A stretch of 64,000 nt of DNA, taken from NCBI RefSeq assembly GCF_031755915.1, contig NC_083382.1, positions 8,308,001 through 8,372,000 of the forward strand. Reading direction: 5' to 3'. Shown here piece after piece: positions 24,244 through 36,283 of the stretch. The notes beneath the pieces are model-generated. The model had not been told where the DNA came from. It saw nothing but the letters and a program-made list of their open reading frames with translations, and searched no databases. The translations under genes and the position numbers were made by a program. Position 1 is the first letter of the stretch. Each line of letters starts with the position of its first letter. The DNA is from Ziziphus jujuba. Its lineage: Eukaryota > Streptophyta > Magnoliopsida > Rosales > Rhamnaceae.

Positions 24244-25342
24244 CGATTTGGCTTTCTTCCTCCTGGTCTGCTTCTGGTATATCTTCATGCACCTCATTAT
24301 CCTCTGTGACTTTTTGTGCTGGTGCTGGATTAGAACCAAAATTCTCGGCACTAGAACTACAATTGGGAGACATTATGGGCTTTTCAATGTCTTCCATTGT
24401 CTGGTTTTCATGGAATACTACATCCCTGCTTCTAATAACCTTCTTTGTTTTTGGGTCCCATAACCTGTATCCGAATTCTTCATCTCCATATCCTATAAAG
24501 ATGCATAGAGTAGATCTTGCATCGAGCTTCTGTCTAAGCTCTTTGGATACATGTACATAAGCTAAACAACCAAACACTCTTAAATGAGAGTAGGAGGGAA
24601 TCTTACCCGACCACATTTTCTCCGGAATTTCAAAATTCAAAGGTACTAACGGTGATCTGTTGATTAAATAGCAGGCGGCACGAACAGCTTCTCCCCAGAA
24701 TGGCTTTGGCAGCTTAGCCATACTGATCATACTTCTGAAATTTTCCATAATGGTTTGGTTCATTCTTTCGGCTATTCGATTATGTTGTGGGGTGTGAGGG
24801 ACCGTCTTCTCATGTCGAATGCCTTATCTTCTGCAGTAGGCATCGAACTCCTTGGAAGTATACTCGCCTCCATTATCTGAGCGGAGACATTTCAGCTTCT
24901 TTCCTATTTCACACTCTACCATGGTATGAAACAGTTTGAAGTAATCCAATACCTGGTCCTTTGTCTTCAAGAAATATACCCATACCTTCTGAGAAGCATC
25001 ATTAATGAATGTCAAGAAATACTTGTTGCCACATAATGATTCCACCTCCATAGGACCACAAACATCAGAGTGCACCAGACTAAGTAACTCTGATCTTCTC
25101 GATGCAGAGAAACTAAAGGAGACTCTATGTTGCTTACTAAACAAGTAGTGATTACAAGGATCTAGCACAGCATCCTTGCAAACAGTGATAAGCTTCTTCC
25201 TTGCCAAAGTGGACAATCCTTTTTCACTCATGTGACCGAGTCTCTGGTGGCACAGATTTTAAGACGCCTCTCCTTCTGCAATATTGAGGCTATCTGCACA
25301 TATCTTCACATGAGTTTTATACAATGTTCCATAAATATGTCC
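24244..25342 (-). pseudogene. Copia integrase remnant, nonsense-interrupted
   Basis: The region is in frame with gag but separated from it by TGA (25343-25345) and TAA (25259-25261), with a further TAA at 24824-24826. The zinc region reads CHQRLGHM...CNHYLF; a Trp-to-Cys change and a Cys-to-Tyr change are inferred from the family pattern. The catalytic core is visible as VHSDVCGPM, then RSDNGGEYTS, then AERMNQTIMENF for the Glu. A C-terminal GYR/FIGYGDEEFGYRLWDP stretch follows. The sequence jumps at about 24244 from an acidic linker (EADQEEES) straight into the end of the RT region. Confidence 0.9.
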
Positions 25343-25345
25343 TCA

Positions 25346-26533
25346 GGCGACAACTATGGCACCTTTCGTCATTTTCCATGTGCCTTTGCTGAAGTAGTTA
25401 TCATAGCCTTGCTTGTCTAAGGCTGCTCCCGAAAGTAGATTAAGCCAAAGATCTGGAACATGACGGACATCCTTCAAAGTGATTGTACAACCAACATTCG
25501 TTTTTATCTGAATATTACCAGTTCCCATAATCTTTGCGAAACTGGAATTTCCCATCTTTACCGTACCAAAGTCTCCTGCTTTGTACGTTTTGAAGAAATC
25601 TCTGTGTGGAGTGACATGGTAGGATGCTACAGTATCGACTACCCACTTAACATCTTGGGTTGATATATGAAGGCATGTCTCTTCTTCGGTGGAGCAGAGT
25701 GCCACTTCTCCTGTAACAGTGACTAGTGTCTCTCCATCCTTCTTCGGCTGATTACTTTGGAGTCTCTGCTCTCTCAACAACTTTCTGCAGTTCTTCTTCA
25801 TGTGACCCTTCAGGCCACAATGATAGCACTTATATGATAATTTTCTGCCTTCTGTAGATCTGCCTCTGCTCTTGCTTTTGCCTCTCCCCCTATCTCGACC
25901 ACCTCTTTGCTGTCTTCCTCTATCTGTGACGAGGGCATGTGACTGATCCATGCCAATGTCCTTTCTCTTGACTTCTTCATTAAATAGGGCATCCTTAACC
26001 ATAGACATAGTAAGTTTGCCATTCGGGACCGAATTGCTGAGAGAGACTACCAATGTCTCCCAACTATCTGGAAGAGAGCTTAGAAGTAGGAAGGCCTGAT
26101 CCTCATCCCCTAGTTGGTAATCCACAGCAGATAGTTGATTTACCAAGCTCTGGAACTCACTGGTATGCTCGGCTACAGAAGTTCCACTCTGTAATTTTAG
26201 ATTTACCAATCGCTTAAGCAACAGGGCTTTGTTCTGAGCAGTCTTGGCCTGGTACATGTCCTCCAATTTTATCCAGAGGGTATATGCATCCGTTTCCTTC
26301 GCTACATGATGGAAGACACTGTGGTCGATCCATTGCCTGATCTGACCAATTGTTTTCTTGTTTAATTTCTTCCATTCTGCTTCTTTGCTAGGATCGGGGT
26401 TTTCTCCTTTAGCTTCTATAGGATCAAACAGATCCTTACAATTGAGGAGATCTTCCATCCGAAGTCTCCAAAGTGTATAATTTGTGGCAGTGAGCTTAAC
26501 CATAACTCCCGAAGATGATGCTTCCATTGACAT
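25346..26533 (-). CDS. Copia gag and protease region
   Basis: A 396-aa open frame that packages the element RNA. It starts at 26533 (MSMEASSSGVMVKLTATNY) with the copia gag fold (YTLWRLRMEDLL, FQSLVNQLSAVDYQLGD) and a basic arginine/glycine-rich stretch at about 206-230. A CCHC zinc knuckle has C236, C239, H244 and C249. The aspartic protease site reads DTVASYH from D300, where the family has D-(S/T)-G-A: the flexible Gly is Val, so the protease is probably dead. The frame ends at a TGA where the family normally continues. It is open but belongs to a defective element. Confidence 0.88.
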
Positions 26534-27106
26534 TATGCCTCGACTGAAAATGGAGCCGAATTTAGCAAAACGGAGTTAACCGTTGCATTTGAAACAGCAA
26601 AAAATGGTGGACTTGACTCTTCCGGGGTCAAAATATAATTACCAGAATGTTGGAGGCAAAAATGTAATTTCATAAAAATTCTGGGTCAATCTGTAAATAC
26701 AGAAACTACAGAGGTCAATCTGTAATTTCCAACAATTCAGGGGCTGTTTCGTAATTTCAAAACCTTCTGCTGATGTGGCAGATTGTGTTGATGTGTCAAC
26801 ATGTAGCAGATGACGTGGCGATTACGTGGCTGACGACGTGTCGAGTCGCATGGCAGATGACGTGGCTGAGTGCGATGACGTGTCTGCTGATGTGGTCGTC
26901 TTCAACCTCCAGACGGCGCGTGCTACAGAAAATTTCAAACGGCACGTGCGGGCGCGTTAGGCTCGTCGTTTCTCTCCGACGAACTTGGTCGGTCTCTTCT
27001 CGTCGAGTAATTTCACCTGGTATTATCAAATTAATTATTTGAGCAACTTTTTGAAAGACCAACTTGAAGAACAGAGGCTTTATTTCTTCAAATTTTGAAC
27101 CCAAGC

Positions 27107-27131
27107 TCTCGACCTGAGCTCTGATACTACT
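27107..27131 (-). other. Copia primer-binding site
   Basis: The minus strand just inside the 5' LTR reads AGTATCAGAGCTC, close to the TGGTATCAGAGC primer site (initiator-Met tRNA 3' end) typical of plant copia elements. One or two bases next to the LTR differ. Confidence 0.75.
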
Positions 27132-27590
27132 TGTTGTGGTTCTCTGACCACTTTAGAGAAGAAATATGAGAAGAAAAATAAAAAGAATTCTATTACTCTC
27201 TTGGAAATAGAATACAAAAATAAAAACTTCTCTCGTGGAGGATTCTCACGTGGCACCTCTCTCTACATTGTCAAATTCTCTCTGGAATTGCTCACTCTTC
27301 TCTTAAGCGCTTTCTAGAACTTAAACACTCTTTCTCCCGGAGTTTACTCTCAATACTCCTCACTTGGGATGATATTGAGCTTGCTCGACTTGGCTTGAAT
27401 ATGCATGCAACGGGCCTATTTATAACCTTACTAAGTCGGTTGCATGGCCACCATTTTCAACTTCTTCTAACAGGTGCCCACAATTGTTGAGCAAACCATT
27501 TTTGGTGTTAATTGCCGCAACCATTGTCACCAATGGTGGCTGAGCAGTCTTCACACTGTCGGTGCAGTGGTGGTGTGGCTGGACTTCACA
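27132..27590 (-). repeat. Copia 5' LTR (right in window)
   Basis: 459 bp, colinear with 23004-23462. On the minus strand it should hold the element promoter. The partner TSD (TGTCC) follows at 27591-27595. Confidence 0.93.
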
Positions 27591-27722
27591 TGTCCATCAC
27601 CAAGAAGGAAAAGGGGCTTTTTGTCAAGTTTATAGATTCATGGGTTTCTTTGCCTGTGTAATTCCAGAAAGTTACTGGATTTTTTTACCTGAATCTGTTG
27701 GCACGTCAATTCGTAATTTTAG
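27591..27722 (-). pseudogene. WAKL-C pseudogene, 5' part of exon 2
   Basis: It continues the ectodomain interrupted at 23003, in the region corresponding to WAKL-D 35640-35755 (NPITFWNC...SPFLFS). The start of the exon carries a 7-A run (gtaaaaaaatcc) that adds one base relative to WAKL-D and brings a stop into frame. The same extra base is present in WAKL-E near 54365. No first exon of WAKL-C is found upstream. Confidence 0.85.
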
Positions 27723-28265
27723 TGGGTAGATATTTTATTTTATTTTTTTTTTCATAAAATGTGTATACATTAGTTTTTGTCATATGATCGATTCTTCATA
27801 TAGAGAAACGTATATGGCTAAAAACTACTGGAATTTCAAAAGAATATTCAACATGTCGTTAGCACTTTGCAAAATTTTTTTACTATCCTCTTACGCACTT
27901 GTATCATGAAAGTAAATGTTATGATTTCTGTTGACATAACTTAATAGGCATAATTTTGAGCCTACTTATTACCAACTGTTTAAACCTTTGGAAATTATGA
28001 TAACTTAATATGGTAACAAACTCCAAAATCCTGAACATTCAAGTTCAAGTCATGGTCTATAAATAAGTAGGAATATTGACGTATTTTAAATATACACATT
28101 AAAGTTGCTAATAATTGTGATTTAGAATTAACTAAAATATATAAGATTTCTACTTGATTCTTAATAAAGTAAGAAATAATAATAATCGCAAGATGCAATA
28201 TTTAGGTAACAAAATGGTGTTTATTTCATCCCTAATATTTGTATTAATTACTCACAACATCATAT
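27723..28265. repeat. WAKL-C intron relic, homologous to 54395-54945
   Basis: Landmarks shared with the WAKL-E intron include 'gtatatggctaaaaactcctg' (one base different), 'aacttaatatggtaacaaa' and 'ggtgtttatttcatcccta'. Homology ends just where WAKL-E exon 1 begins, so the first exon was lost from this copy. Confidence 0.75.
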
Positions 28266-29252
28266 GATTAAGTATAGTCGGGCCAATAGGGGAAGATCCT
28301 GGAGACCACTCCCCAAAAAAGCAGCTATCACCCTTTTTTATTATATATTTGAATAATAAATATATAAAAAATATATATTTTTATGCAATTTTTATTCCTA
28401 TAAACATAGTTATAGGAATTTTTATAAAATTATATATATAGATATATACCTATATATATTTTAAATATATAAAAATATAATTTTATAATAATATATAAAA
28501 GTAGAAGAGTTTTGTGCCACATGCCAGTGTATTATCATTACAAATTCCCTTCAAAATCATCAATAACAAAAATATATATTTTTTAATTATTTATGATTCT
28601 ATCAAAATATTAATCATTATTTAATAAAATAACTATTTAAAAGTATAAAGTTTTTTTTTTTTAACCTCTACTGGTTGTATTAAAAAATATATATTTTATT
28701 ATTTTGAAAAAGTATAAATATTTTACCTTTTATGGTTGTATCTAAATATATATAAAATCAATTTTTATTTTGAAATAAATTTTAAATAAACAATAATATA
28801 TATTTATAATATTATATATACAAATTTTTACTATAATTAATATTATCATGCGCATTAAATATAGGTCATAATCAAAATATATATACTATTAAAATAAAAT
28901 ATATACAATATACCATAAATTATATATAATTTGATACTCATATGTATTATAATATACAAATTAACACATATAATAATGGAACTATATTTATGGTATGTAT
29001 ATCTATACTTCTTTTTAAATCCAAAATATTGTTAATTAGTTATAATAATAACAATAATAATAATAAATATAATGAAATTATGTTATAAAAGTTTAACATA
29101 AGAAAATTAATTATTTGCAAAAAATCAAAAAATATAGTTGAATTTGAATTTGAATCTCATATAAGGAAACTATTATATATTTACTTTTGAATTTAAATTT
29201 AAATTTGAATTTTATATATAGAAAAATTTAAATAGGTAAATATTTTTAATTT
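28266..29252. other. Very AT-rich spacer
   Basis: Mostly (TA)-like and (AAT)-like sequence. No gene, RNA or repeat border was recognised. Confidence 0.45.
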
Positions 29253-29390
29253 CAGCTCGTACATTGCAGCTCGTAGTGAATTTGTTGAAGTTGGAAAATA
29301 ACAAAGGAGTTCCTAGCAAATTGAAGCGTTCATGGGTTTCCCTACCTGTCCAATTCCAGAAAGTTATTGGATACGGACCTTAATCTGTTG
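29253..29390 (-). pseudogene. WAKL exon-2 relic
   Basis: The minus strand reads YPITFWNWTGRETHERFNL, then NKFTTSCNVRA, aligning to WAKL-D exon 2 ([19 protein letters not shown]). The conserved NC is NW. It is cut off at both ends, with no neighbouring exons in place. A piece resembling the WAKL-D intron (gacacaacatttatg, cttgtttcatccct) lies at about 30240-30300, suggesting one decayed unit. Confidence 0.75.
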
Positions 29391-30837
29391 CTTACTCAAT
29401 TTTTAATTTTAGTAGAAAAATTTTCATAATATGTATAATATTAAGTTTAATTTATTATATGTTTTTTAAGATTATCCTGTAACCTGCTTGTACCTTTTAA
29501 AATATATATTCTTCTATTTTCGGTTAATTGGAGAATTGGCAATCCATTATTCACTAAAAATTAAGATCATTCCTGCTTATAATTCTTAATTATAATAAAA
29601 AAATTATGAATAATTCTATACGCTTCCCTTCTACTTTGAAAGTTTTGTACATTCACCCTACTATTTTAATCTTTATAGAAAGTTCCTTATAGTTTGAAAT
29701 TTACTTCAACAATTTTACTTTCGGCATAAACTTCTTTTTGAATTTTCATTATTTGCAATTTTTCCCTTTTTCAGTATAAAATATAAATTAAATTGAATGG
29801 AAATTTATGGGCAGAACGAGAAAATAATTAAAATGATATAGTATATCTTTTCAAGTAAATAAAAAATAATAATGTGAAAAGGCTATCTGTAGAGTTAACA
29901 AAAAGTAATAGCAAGCTCAAACAATTAATTTCTAAATACGTTATAATTTTAAATATTATCACTATAAAATATAAATATTAAATTTTAGTCTGCTAGTGAG
30001 ATGGGAATTTTATTGTTCTGGTTTATTGTACTTTAACTTAAAAATTTTCGTTTAATTTTATACTGTATTCCCCCCCCAAAAAAAAAAAAAACGAAATTGA
30101 CAAAAAAAAAAAAATGTAGTATGCATAAAAATTCAAACTACAAAGGAAGTTTCTAAAAGAAATAAGAAAAAGTAATTAGCCATGCATTTTGAAGTACAAT
30201 GGGAATTCAGGTTGTGAAATTATCTCTAAAAAATAATTGCAAGACACAACATTTATGCAGCCAAATGGTACTTGTTTCATCCCTCAAATTTGTGTTTCTC
30301 ATTGACACAAGAATAATTGCAAAATGCAATGTCATTGAAGATGTTCTAATATTCAATAATAATTGCCATTGGCAAAATGCAATCACTTGGCTCTGGCTCC
30401 GTAAGCGCTTTCAAGGTCTCTCTACATTGATCATCTTTTTCAGAAAGAATTTTAGTTTACATATCCTTTACTGGCTGTAAGTTACTATGAATTTAGTTGA
30501 TCCTTTTTACGGTCTCTTTTATGTATACATATGCATTCATGTTGTATTGATATTATTGTTTTGGTGTATTATTCCAATATCTAAATTTTTTGCCCTGTAG
30601 TTTGATCTCGAGACTTTTGGTAATTAAAAAGTTTACAGTCTCTATTGTTGAAGTTGTTGGCAATGCGTTATATTTTGTGTTGATTTTGGTATCTCTCTGG
30701 TTAAGCTTCATTGATTTTAGCTAAATCTGTTGGAGATTAGCAGCATATCCTCTTTAACTTTTTTTATCTTATAAGTTTAGCAGATTCGAAAATGCCTGGG
30801 AAGTATCACTACAAGAAGGTAGTCAGGTTACTATTGT
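29391..30837. other. Spacer with WAKL intron fragment
   Basis: AT-rich sequence. 30236-30300 resembles the start of the WAKL-D and WAKL-E first introns. No other gene content recognised. Confidence 0.4.
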
Positions 30838-31122
30838 CATGATAAGAAGCTAGACTGTGGGATGCAAAGAGAAAATTTTGAGGTACCATTTTTTTCTTTC
30901 TGGAAAAGTTGTAATATTTATTTTCTTCTTCTGGAATTTTCTCATATGTTTGTTATTTATCTAGTACACCCTTTGGAATTGCATAAAGAAGTGGATTTGT
31001 GAAGTAAAATTAAGCATCCAAAACATAATTTCTCTGTTGGTGTGTAGTACTCAAGGTGATACAAGGTTTTTTTGTCTATCAAACTGATGCATAATGGATC
31101 TCTGGAAGCACAATTGCATGGT
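30838..31122 (+). pseudogene. Receptor-like kinase exon relics (non-WAKL), plus strand
   Basis: Two neighbouring exon-like pieces resemble the N-lobe of a plant RLK of the At1g80640 type. About 30838-30881 reads KKLDCGMQRENFE and ends before a GT. About 30990-31121 reads CEVKLSIQNIISLLVCSTQGDTRF, shifts frame, then KLMHNGSLEAQLH, ending at gtaag. The order and donor positions fit consecutive kinase exons (VAVKKLD...REFE, then NEVKLLS...YELMHNGSLE). No glycine loop or catalytic loop was found nearby. It is the only kinase relic on the plus strand. Confidence 0.55.
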
Positions 31123-31217
31123 AAGACATATATGTTATTCTTTGTCTTAAAAAACTTCTTGTAGCAGCCATGTGCCATGCTAAGAAGGCTCACGTGGGAC
31201 GTTGGGTTGACAGATGA

Positions 31218-31291
31218 CTTAGTCTCTTATGACCTGGTCTTATCTTTGATTTACTTAGTCTCTTATGACCTGGTCTTATCTTTGATTTGTT
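31218..31291. repeat. Tandem duplication, about 37-bp unit x2
   Basis: The phrase 'cttagtctcttatgacctgg' plus 'tcttatctttgattt' occurs twice back to back with no visible divergence. Confidence 0.9.
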
Positions 31292-31501
31292 TTGAATTTG
31301 TTATATTTGTTTCCTTGTTGTTAGCCACTCTGTGAAGTGGAGTACTGCGTTCCTAATTTTTATGAAATGTTGTTATTTAGTTAGTATCTGTGTAAGCTAT
31401 TTTAGCTATGACCTGAGGAATAAAAAGTAGACATTAACCAATAAATACACAACCCTTCCCCCCTGATCTCTTCTATCAAAATTTGCTACTAACGTCCACC
31501 T

Positions 31502-31537
31502 TCTCTCTCTCTCACACTCTCTCTCTCTCTCTCCCCA
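31502..31537. repeat. (CT)n microsatellite
   Basis: A TC/CT-rich tract interrupted once (tctcacactctctct). The surrounding 31290-32430 has no recognised gene. Confidence 0.8.
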
Positions 31538-32433
31538 CTTTGTTTGGCTCTGTTCTTGCTGCCCAAAACAGGGGCTTAACTCACATACACACAAAGCACT
31601 CATCAAATTGAGGAGTTACGAGAGTTACAAAAGTTTTGAATGAATTGGTAGTTGAGTTATTTAACCATTTTTGTTTTAATTTGTATTAAAAAAATTTTAA
31701 ACTTGTATTAAAAAAGTTTTGTAATTCCTATGATTCTTGTGGGCTATATGTATAAGTGGTTCTTTCTCAGAGTTGAATCCACCAAAAACCAAATAGAAAA
31801 TTAATACAGTATATTTTCTATCTTCTTCTCCTAAAATTCTAAGAAAGTCTAAGTTTGTAGTATGATAGAGGAAGGCATAGATTTATTAAGTTCGTAGAAG
31901 AGAGCTTTAGAGGTGTTTAATTTCACAACTCTAATTGATTTGCTGTACTTTGAAAGACAGTTATTGCAGGATCATTTATACCATATGAGACGAATCTGTC
32001 TTAAAGATATTGTACAATTCAGGCCTTGAATTTAGATCAATTTCTGTGGATCTTGCTAATTTTACCAGGTTTTTAATATTTAATATTTGTAAGTTTGTTT
32101 CATTGCATTTATATATTGCAATTATTTTGTATGTTCTGAATATTTATAATAAAGGAATATTTTTATCTGTCCATAATTGTAACACTTTGATTTATAGAAG
32201 CCAATAAACTCTGAGGCAGATGGTGCTAATATATAGGTTCTTTGAATTGAAACATAGATGTATCTTCAAAAATTCAAAAAGAAAAAAAACAAATTATATA
32301 GTCGGGCTAAAACAACTTGTTAAACATATCTCTAGTAAAAGTCACAATAATAAAAATCCATTTTCTAAACGGAGAATGAAAATGAACAACGAAGAAGAGT
32401 AAAAAGGTAATTTTATTTTGACAACAGTGACAA
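31538..32433. other. Spacer 3' of WAKL-D
   Basis: AT-rich. Short frames near 32010-32400 have no recognisable domain. The part next to 32433 is presumably the WAKL-D 3' UTR. Confidence 0.4.
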
Positions 32434-35400
32434 TTAGTCGAACAATGAAGCAATATCAATGGATGTAGACGGGTTTGAACCAATTGTGTTGGAAACGTTC
32501 CAAGCCTCTGCTATTTCAGTCCTCAAAGATTCAACTTCTTCAAAATTCTGTTGATCAGAAACAGTTTTGATTGACTTCTGAATGGCCTCCAACTCCGTTG
32601 CCACTTCTTTCATTGTAGGTCGGTATCTTCCATTTAAATTCAAGCATCTTTTTGCGAGGTTAGCAACTTCCAACATCTGTTCATTTTTTCCCTCCTTGAG
32701 GATTTGAGGATCAATTATATCAAATAAGCGATTCTCCTCCATGCACATGATGAAATAAGTTGCTAGACTTCGTCCTTCTTTTGACCTCTTTAAACAAGTC
32801 GGTTTTTGTCCTGTCAAGAGCTCAACAATCACCACACCAAAGCTATAAACATCACTTTTATCCGTATATTGGCTTGTTTGGAAATACTCAGGGTCCAAAT
32901 AGCCAAATGTACCATCTACCATTGTAGCAACATGTGTTTGGTCAATGGCTACTGATTTTGAAGTTCCAAAATCTGCTAGTTTTGCTCTGAACTTTTCATC
33001 TAAGAGTATGTTTGATGATTTGATGTCTCGGTGGTAAATGGGAATGGGAGTTGCAGAGTGTAAATAGGAAAGAGCTCCCGCAATTTCTGTTGCAATTCGT
33101 AAGCGCATTTCCCATGTCAAATGAAATTCCTCATTTTGGTCATGAATATACTCGGAAAGTGTACCATTTGGTATGAATTCATAAACAAGATGTGGAACTT
33201 CGGTCTCTAAACAGCATCCAAGTAGTTTAATCACATTCCTATGGTTAATCTGGGAAAGAATGTTAACGTCATTAATGAATTCTGTGAGTTTCTCTTCATC
33301 AACTATTTTAGACTTCTTCACAGCAACAATTTTACCATCTGCCAACATTCCTTTGTAAACAGTACCTTGGCCTCCCTGACCTAGAACTCGGTCTCGGTTG
33401 AAGTTGTCAGTGACCTTCTGCAAGTCTTTTGAATTGAGCAACTCGGTTTTTGCTTCGAAATTGACTTCCTCTGAAGATATTTGTTGTTGTAACAATAGAC
33501 CACCATTTCGTTTGAAGAACTGCTTTCTACGTTTAATGGCTTTTGTTTCGTTTATGAAATTGTATAAATACCACGAGCCAATAAGTGGAAACAATGCTCC
33601 AAGACCACTACCGAAACCTATACAAAACTCAAGTACGCAATCAATCATCGAGCTAGTTTTTCTCTTATCAAAATAATTTAAGGAAAAAAAAAATCACAAT
33701 TACATGGCACTGATCAGCATAGAAAATAAGTGACGTGGTAAAAGTAACCAATAATTCTTGGCCTACTTCCTTTAGATTTCATCAGAAGTTGTGCTACAGG
33801 TCTTGTATTTAAATTTTGATTTGTAACTCGAGAATAATAATTTCTAATTCCATGTGTTGGGCATCTTCTCCCCATATGTATTTTGACATTGGAGGTGGAG
33901 AATTTTATTGTTGAGAAAATACTTTTCTTATTTATTTGTACAATAAAAAGCACATCAAAATTGACTATACATCGATAAATATATATTGCTTACTCAACTC
34001 TTTGCCATCACCACTCACTTTGGGAGGATATTTATTAGTTAATACTGTCCTATTTATCTAATTAATTTCTTGTCTTATTTTCTAACAGGGCCTTTTTTGC
34101 TTATTAATCTCTTCTTGAGCATCAAATCTGCTAGCCAATGAAAGAAGCTAAAGTTCTAGCATGCTTTCATGGAAAATCAAAATTTATTTAAATAAACATA
34201 TATTTTATTTTCATTTTTACTCAAATATTTTATTCGTCATATAAATTTTCTATAATAAAATAATAAAATTTCCTTTTAAATAATAAAAAGCATATATTAA
34301 ACAGTGATTTTTATTGTTGGATTGTTCCTATTTGATTACTTATAGTATATATAAACATGTCTTGAATTTTTGTAGGGAAAAAAAAAAAACATTACTTTAA
34401 ATTTAAAAGAAAAGGAGACATACCTATAAGGCCCGTTTTAACCTTGGACTTTCGGCACTTATACGACCCAATGGTGTTCACACAAGTTCCAGCTCCATGC
34501 ATGTGACATGGATGGGGATAAATTTGACATTCATTGATATCTAACATGTAAAATATATCAGTTACATAAGTAACAGCCAATATCAAATTACCATGTGCGT
34601 GTTGTGACCCTTGTTTAATGAAATTTACGTTTTAGGTTTCATCTATTTTTTTCATTTTTTTGTTCGAGAGATCAAACTTACATAAATAATAAATGATTAC
34701 ATGATAGTTATTTTATAATTATTCAAAAAAATGTTAATTTCATTTAAACTTTTTTAATTTTGTTCTAATTATATTTAGATATTATGCTATTAAAAATTGT
34801 TATTAATTTTTTTTAGTATTTTATATTTATCAGAATAAATCTATTTATTGGTTTTTTTAGTTAAATTTTATCATTAAAGACCAAAAAAATGTTAAAAATC
34901 AATATTTGATGATTAAATAATTATGTAAAAAAATATAATTATGGTTTTTAATTGTTAAAAACCATTAGATGAAATTTAAATAATTATTTTTAAAAAAATA
35001 TAAAATCTAACTATAACTATGATAAAATTGAAAAAGTCTAGGAGAAATTTTCCTTTATAAAAATGAAACCTTATTTTATATAGTAACACCATCAATGTTG
35101 AAGTTTTGATCGATGAGGTTTTACCTTGACATCCATCCAAAAGATACGGATTTCCTTCAAAGCCGTCCTTGCAGTAACAACCCTGCACTGACAGTGCTGC
35201 TGTCTGATTCACTGAGGAAATGGAAGAATCTCCGAGGCAACGGATTGAGTTGTTCAATAATAACCGTGTAAGTTGTAAAGCGGATAGATTTGTTCCGTAA
35301 ATTTGGTGTTTTGAATACCTGTTTAAGCTCCATTCTAAAGTTGCAGGAACGTAATCCATATCGCGAAAGGAATCAAGTTTTGTATTGTTGAACTTGGAAA

Positions 35401-36220
35401 TGAACCATTCTTGGTCTACTACGAAGGCATACTTGCATGTTTTATCTGTCTCGTGTTGAAATGTGGTGGAGAAGGTTTTGATCCCATAAGAAGGAATGGT
35501 AGTTTGGCAGCAATTCACTCCGTCCAAGCAATTCTTCAACAGATGGTTTGTCGTTGAGCACTTGGACTTGCAGCCAGCCGAAACTTCAACTTCATCTAAG
35601 CTTGATGAAGACATTAAGGCTCGTACATTGCAACTCACCGCGGTGAACATGTTCTCACTCGCCGAGAAGAGAAAGGGGCTTCCTGTCAAGTTTAGTGCTT
35701 CACGGGTTTCTTTGTGTGTGCAATTCCAAAAAGTTATTGGGTTTCTGAACTGAATCTGTTGGCAAAAGTCCATTAGTAGTTTTAGTTAGTGAAAATTATT
35801 TTCATAATTAATATGCATAAATATTAATTTTATTATAGATATGCTTCTTATTGAAATACCATTTATTCTAAAAGCTTGTCTATTTTTTTTAACTTCTTTT
35901 TGGATCCTTATATATATATATATATATATATATTTTGGTAGAGCTATAGAGTTTTGAACCCATTTCTTTTTGGATCCTTATATATATATATATATATATA
36001 TATATTGGTGGAACTATAGAGTTTTGAACCTAGAACTTCTAAGATCTCTGGTTCTAATATCATATTGAAATACCATTTATTCCAAGAGATTAACCTGATA
36101 AAATATGAATTTTCATTTCATTTATATTTTTCTCTAATACTTTTTCATATAAAATTCTTAAAATTTCAAAAAATTTAAAAATACGGTCACCACTTTGCAA
36201 AAATCTAAGACTATATAAAT

Positions 36221-36283
<63 letters not shown>

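Larger units (their letters stand above)
23004..27590 (-). mobile_element. Ty1/copia LTR retrotransposon, non-autonomous
   Basis: The element is 4587 bp with two 459-bp LTRs (TGTTGTGG...CTTCACA on the plus strand), TGTCC target duplications, a primer site inside the right LTR and a purine tract inside the left LTR. It is transcribed on the minus strand, in the copia gene order gag, protease, integrase, (missing RT), RNase H. It inserted into WAKL-C exon 2. By hand count the LTRs differ at 18 of 459 positions (about 4%), so it is not a recent insertion. RT is deleted, and there are at least three nonsense codons and one frameshift, so it cannot move by itself. Confidence 0.95.

Noticed and set aside
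24225..24560. Plus-strand frame of 111 codons
   Set aside because: Antisense to the copia integrase C-terminal region.
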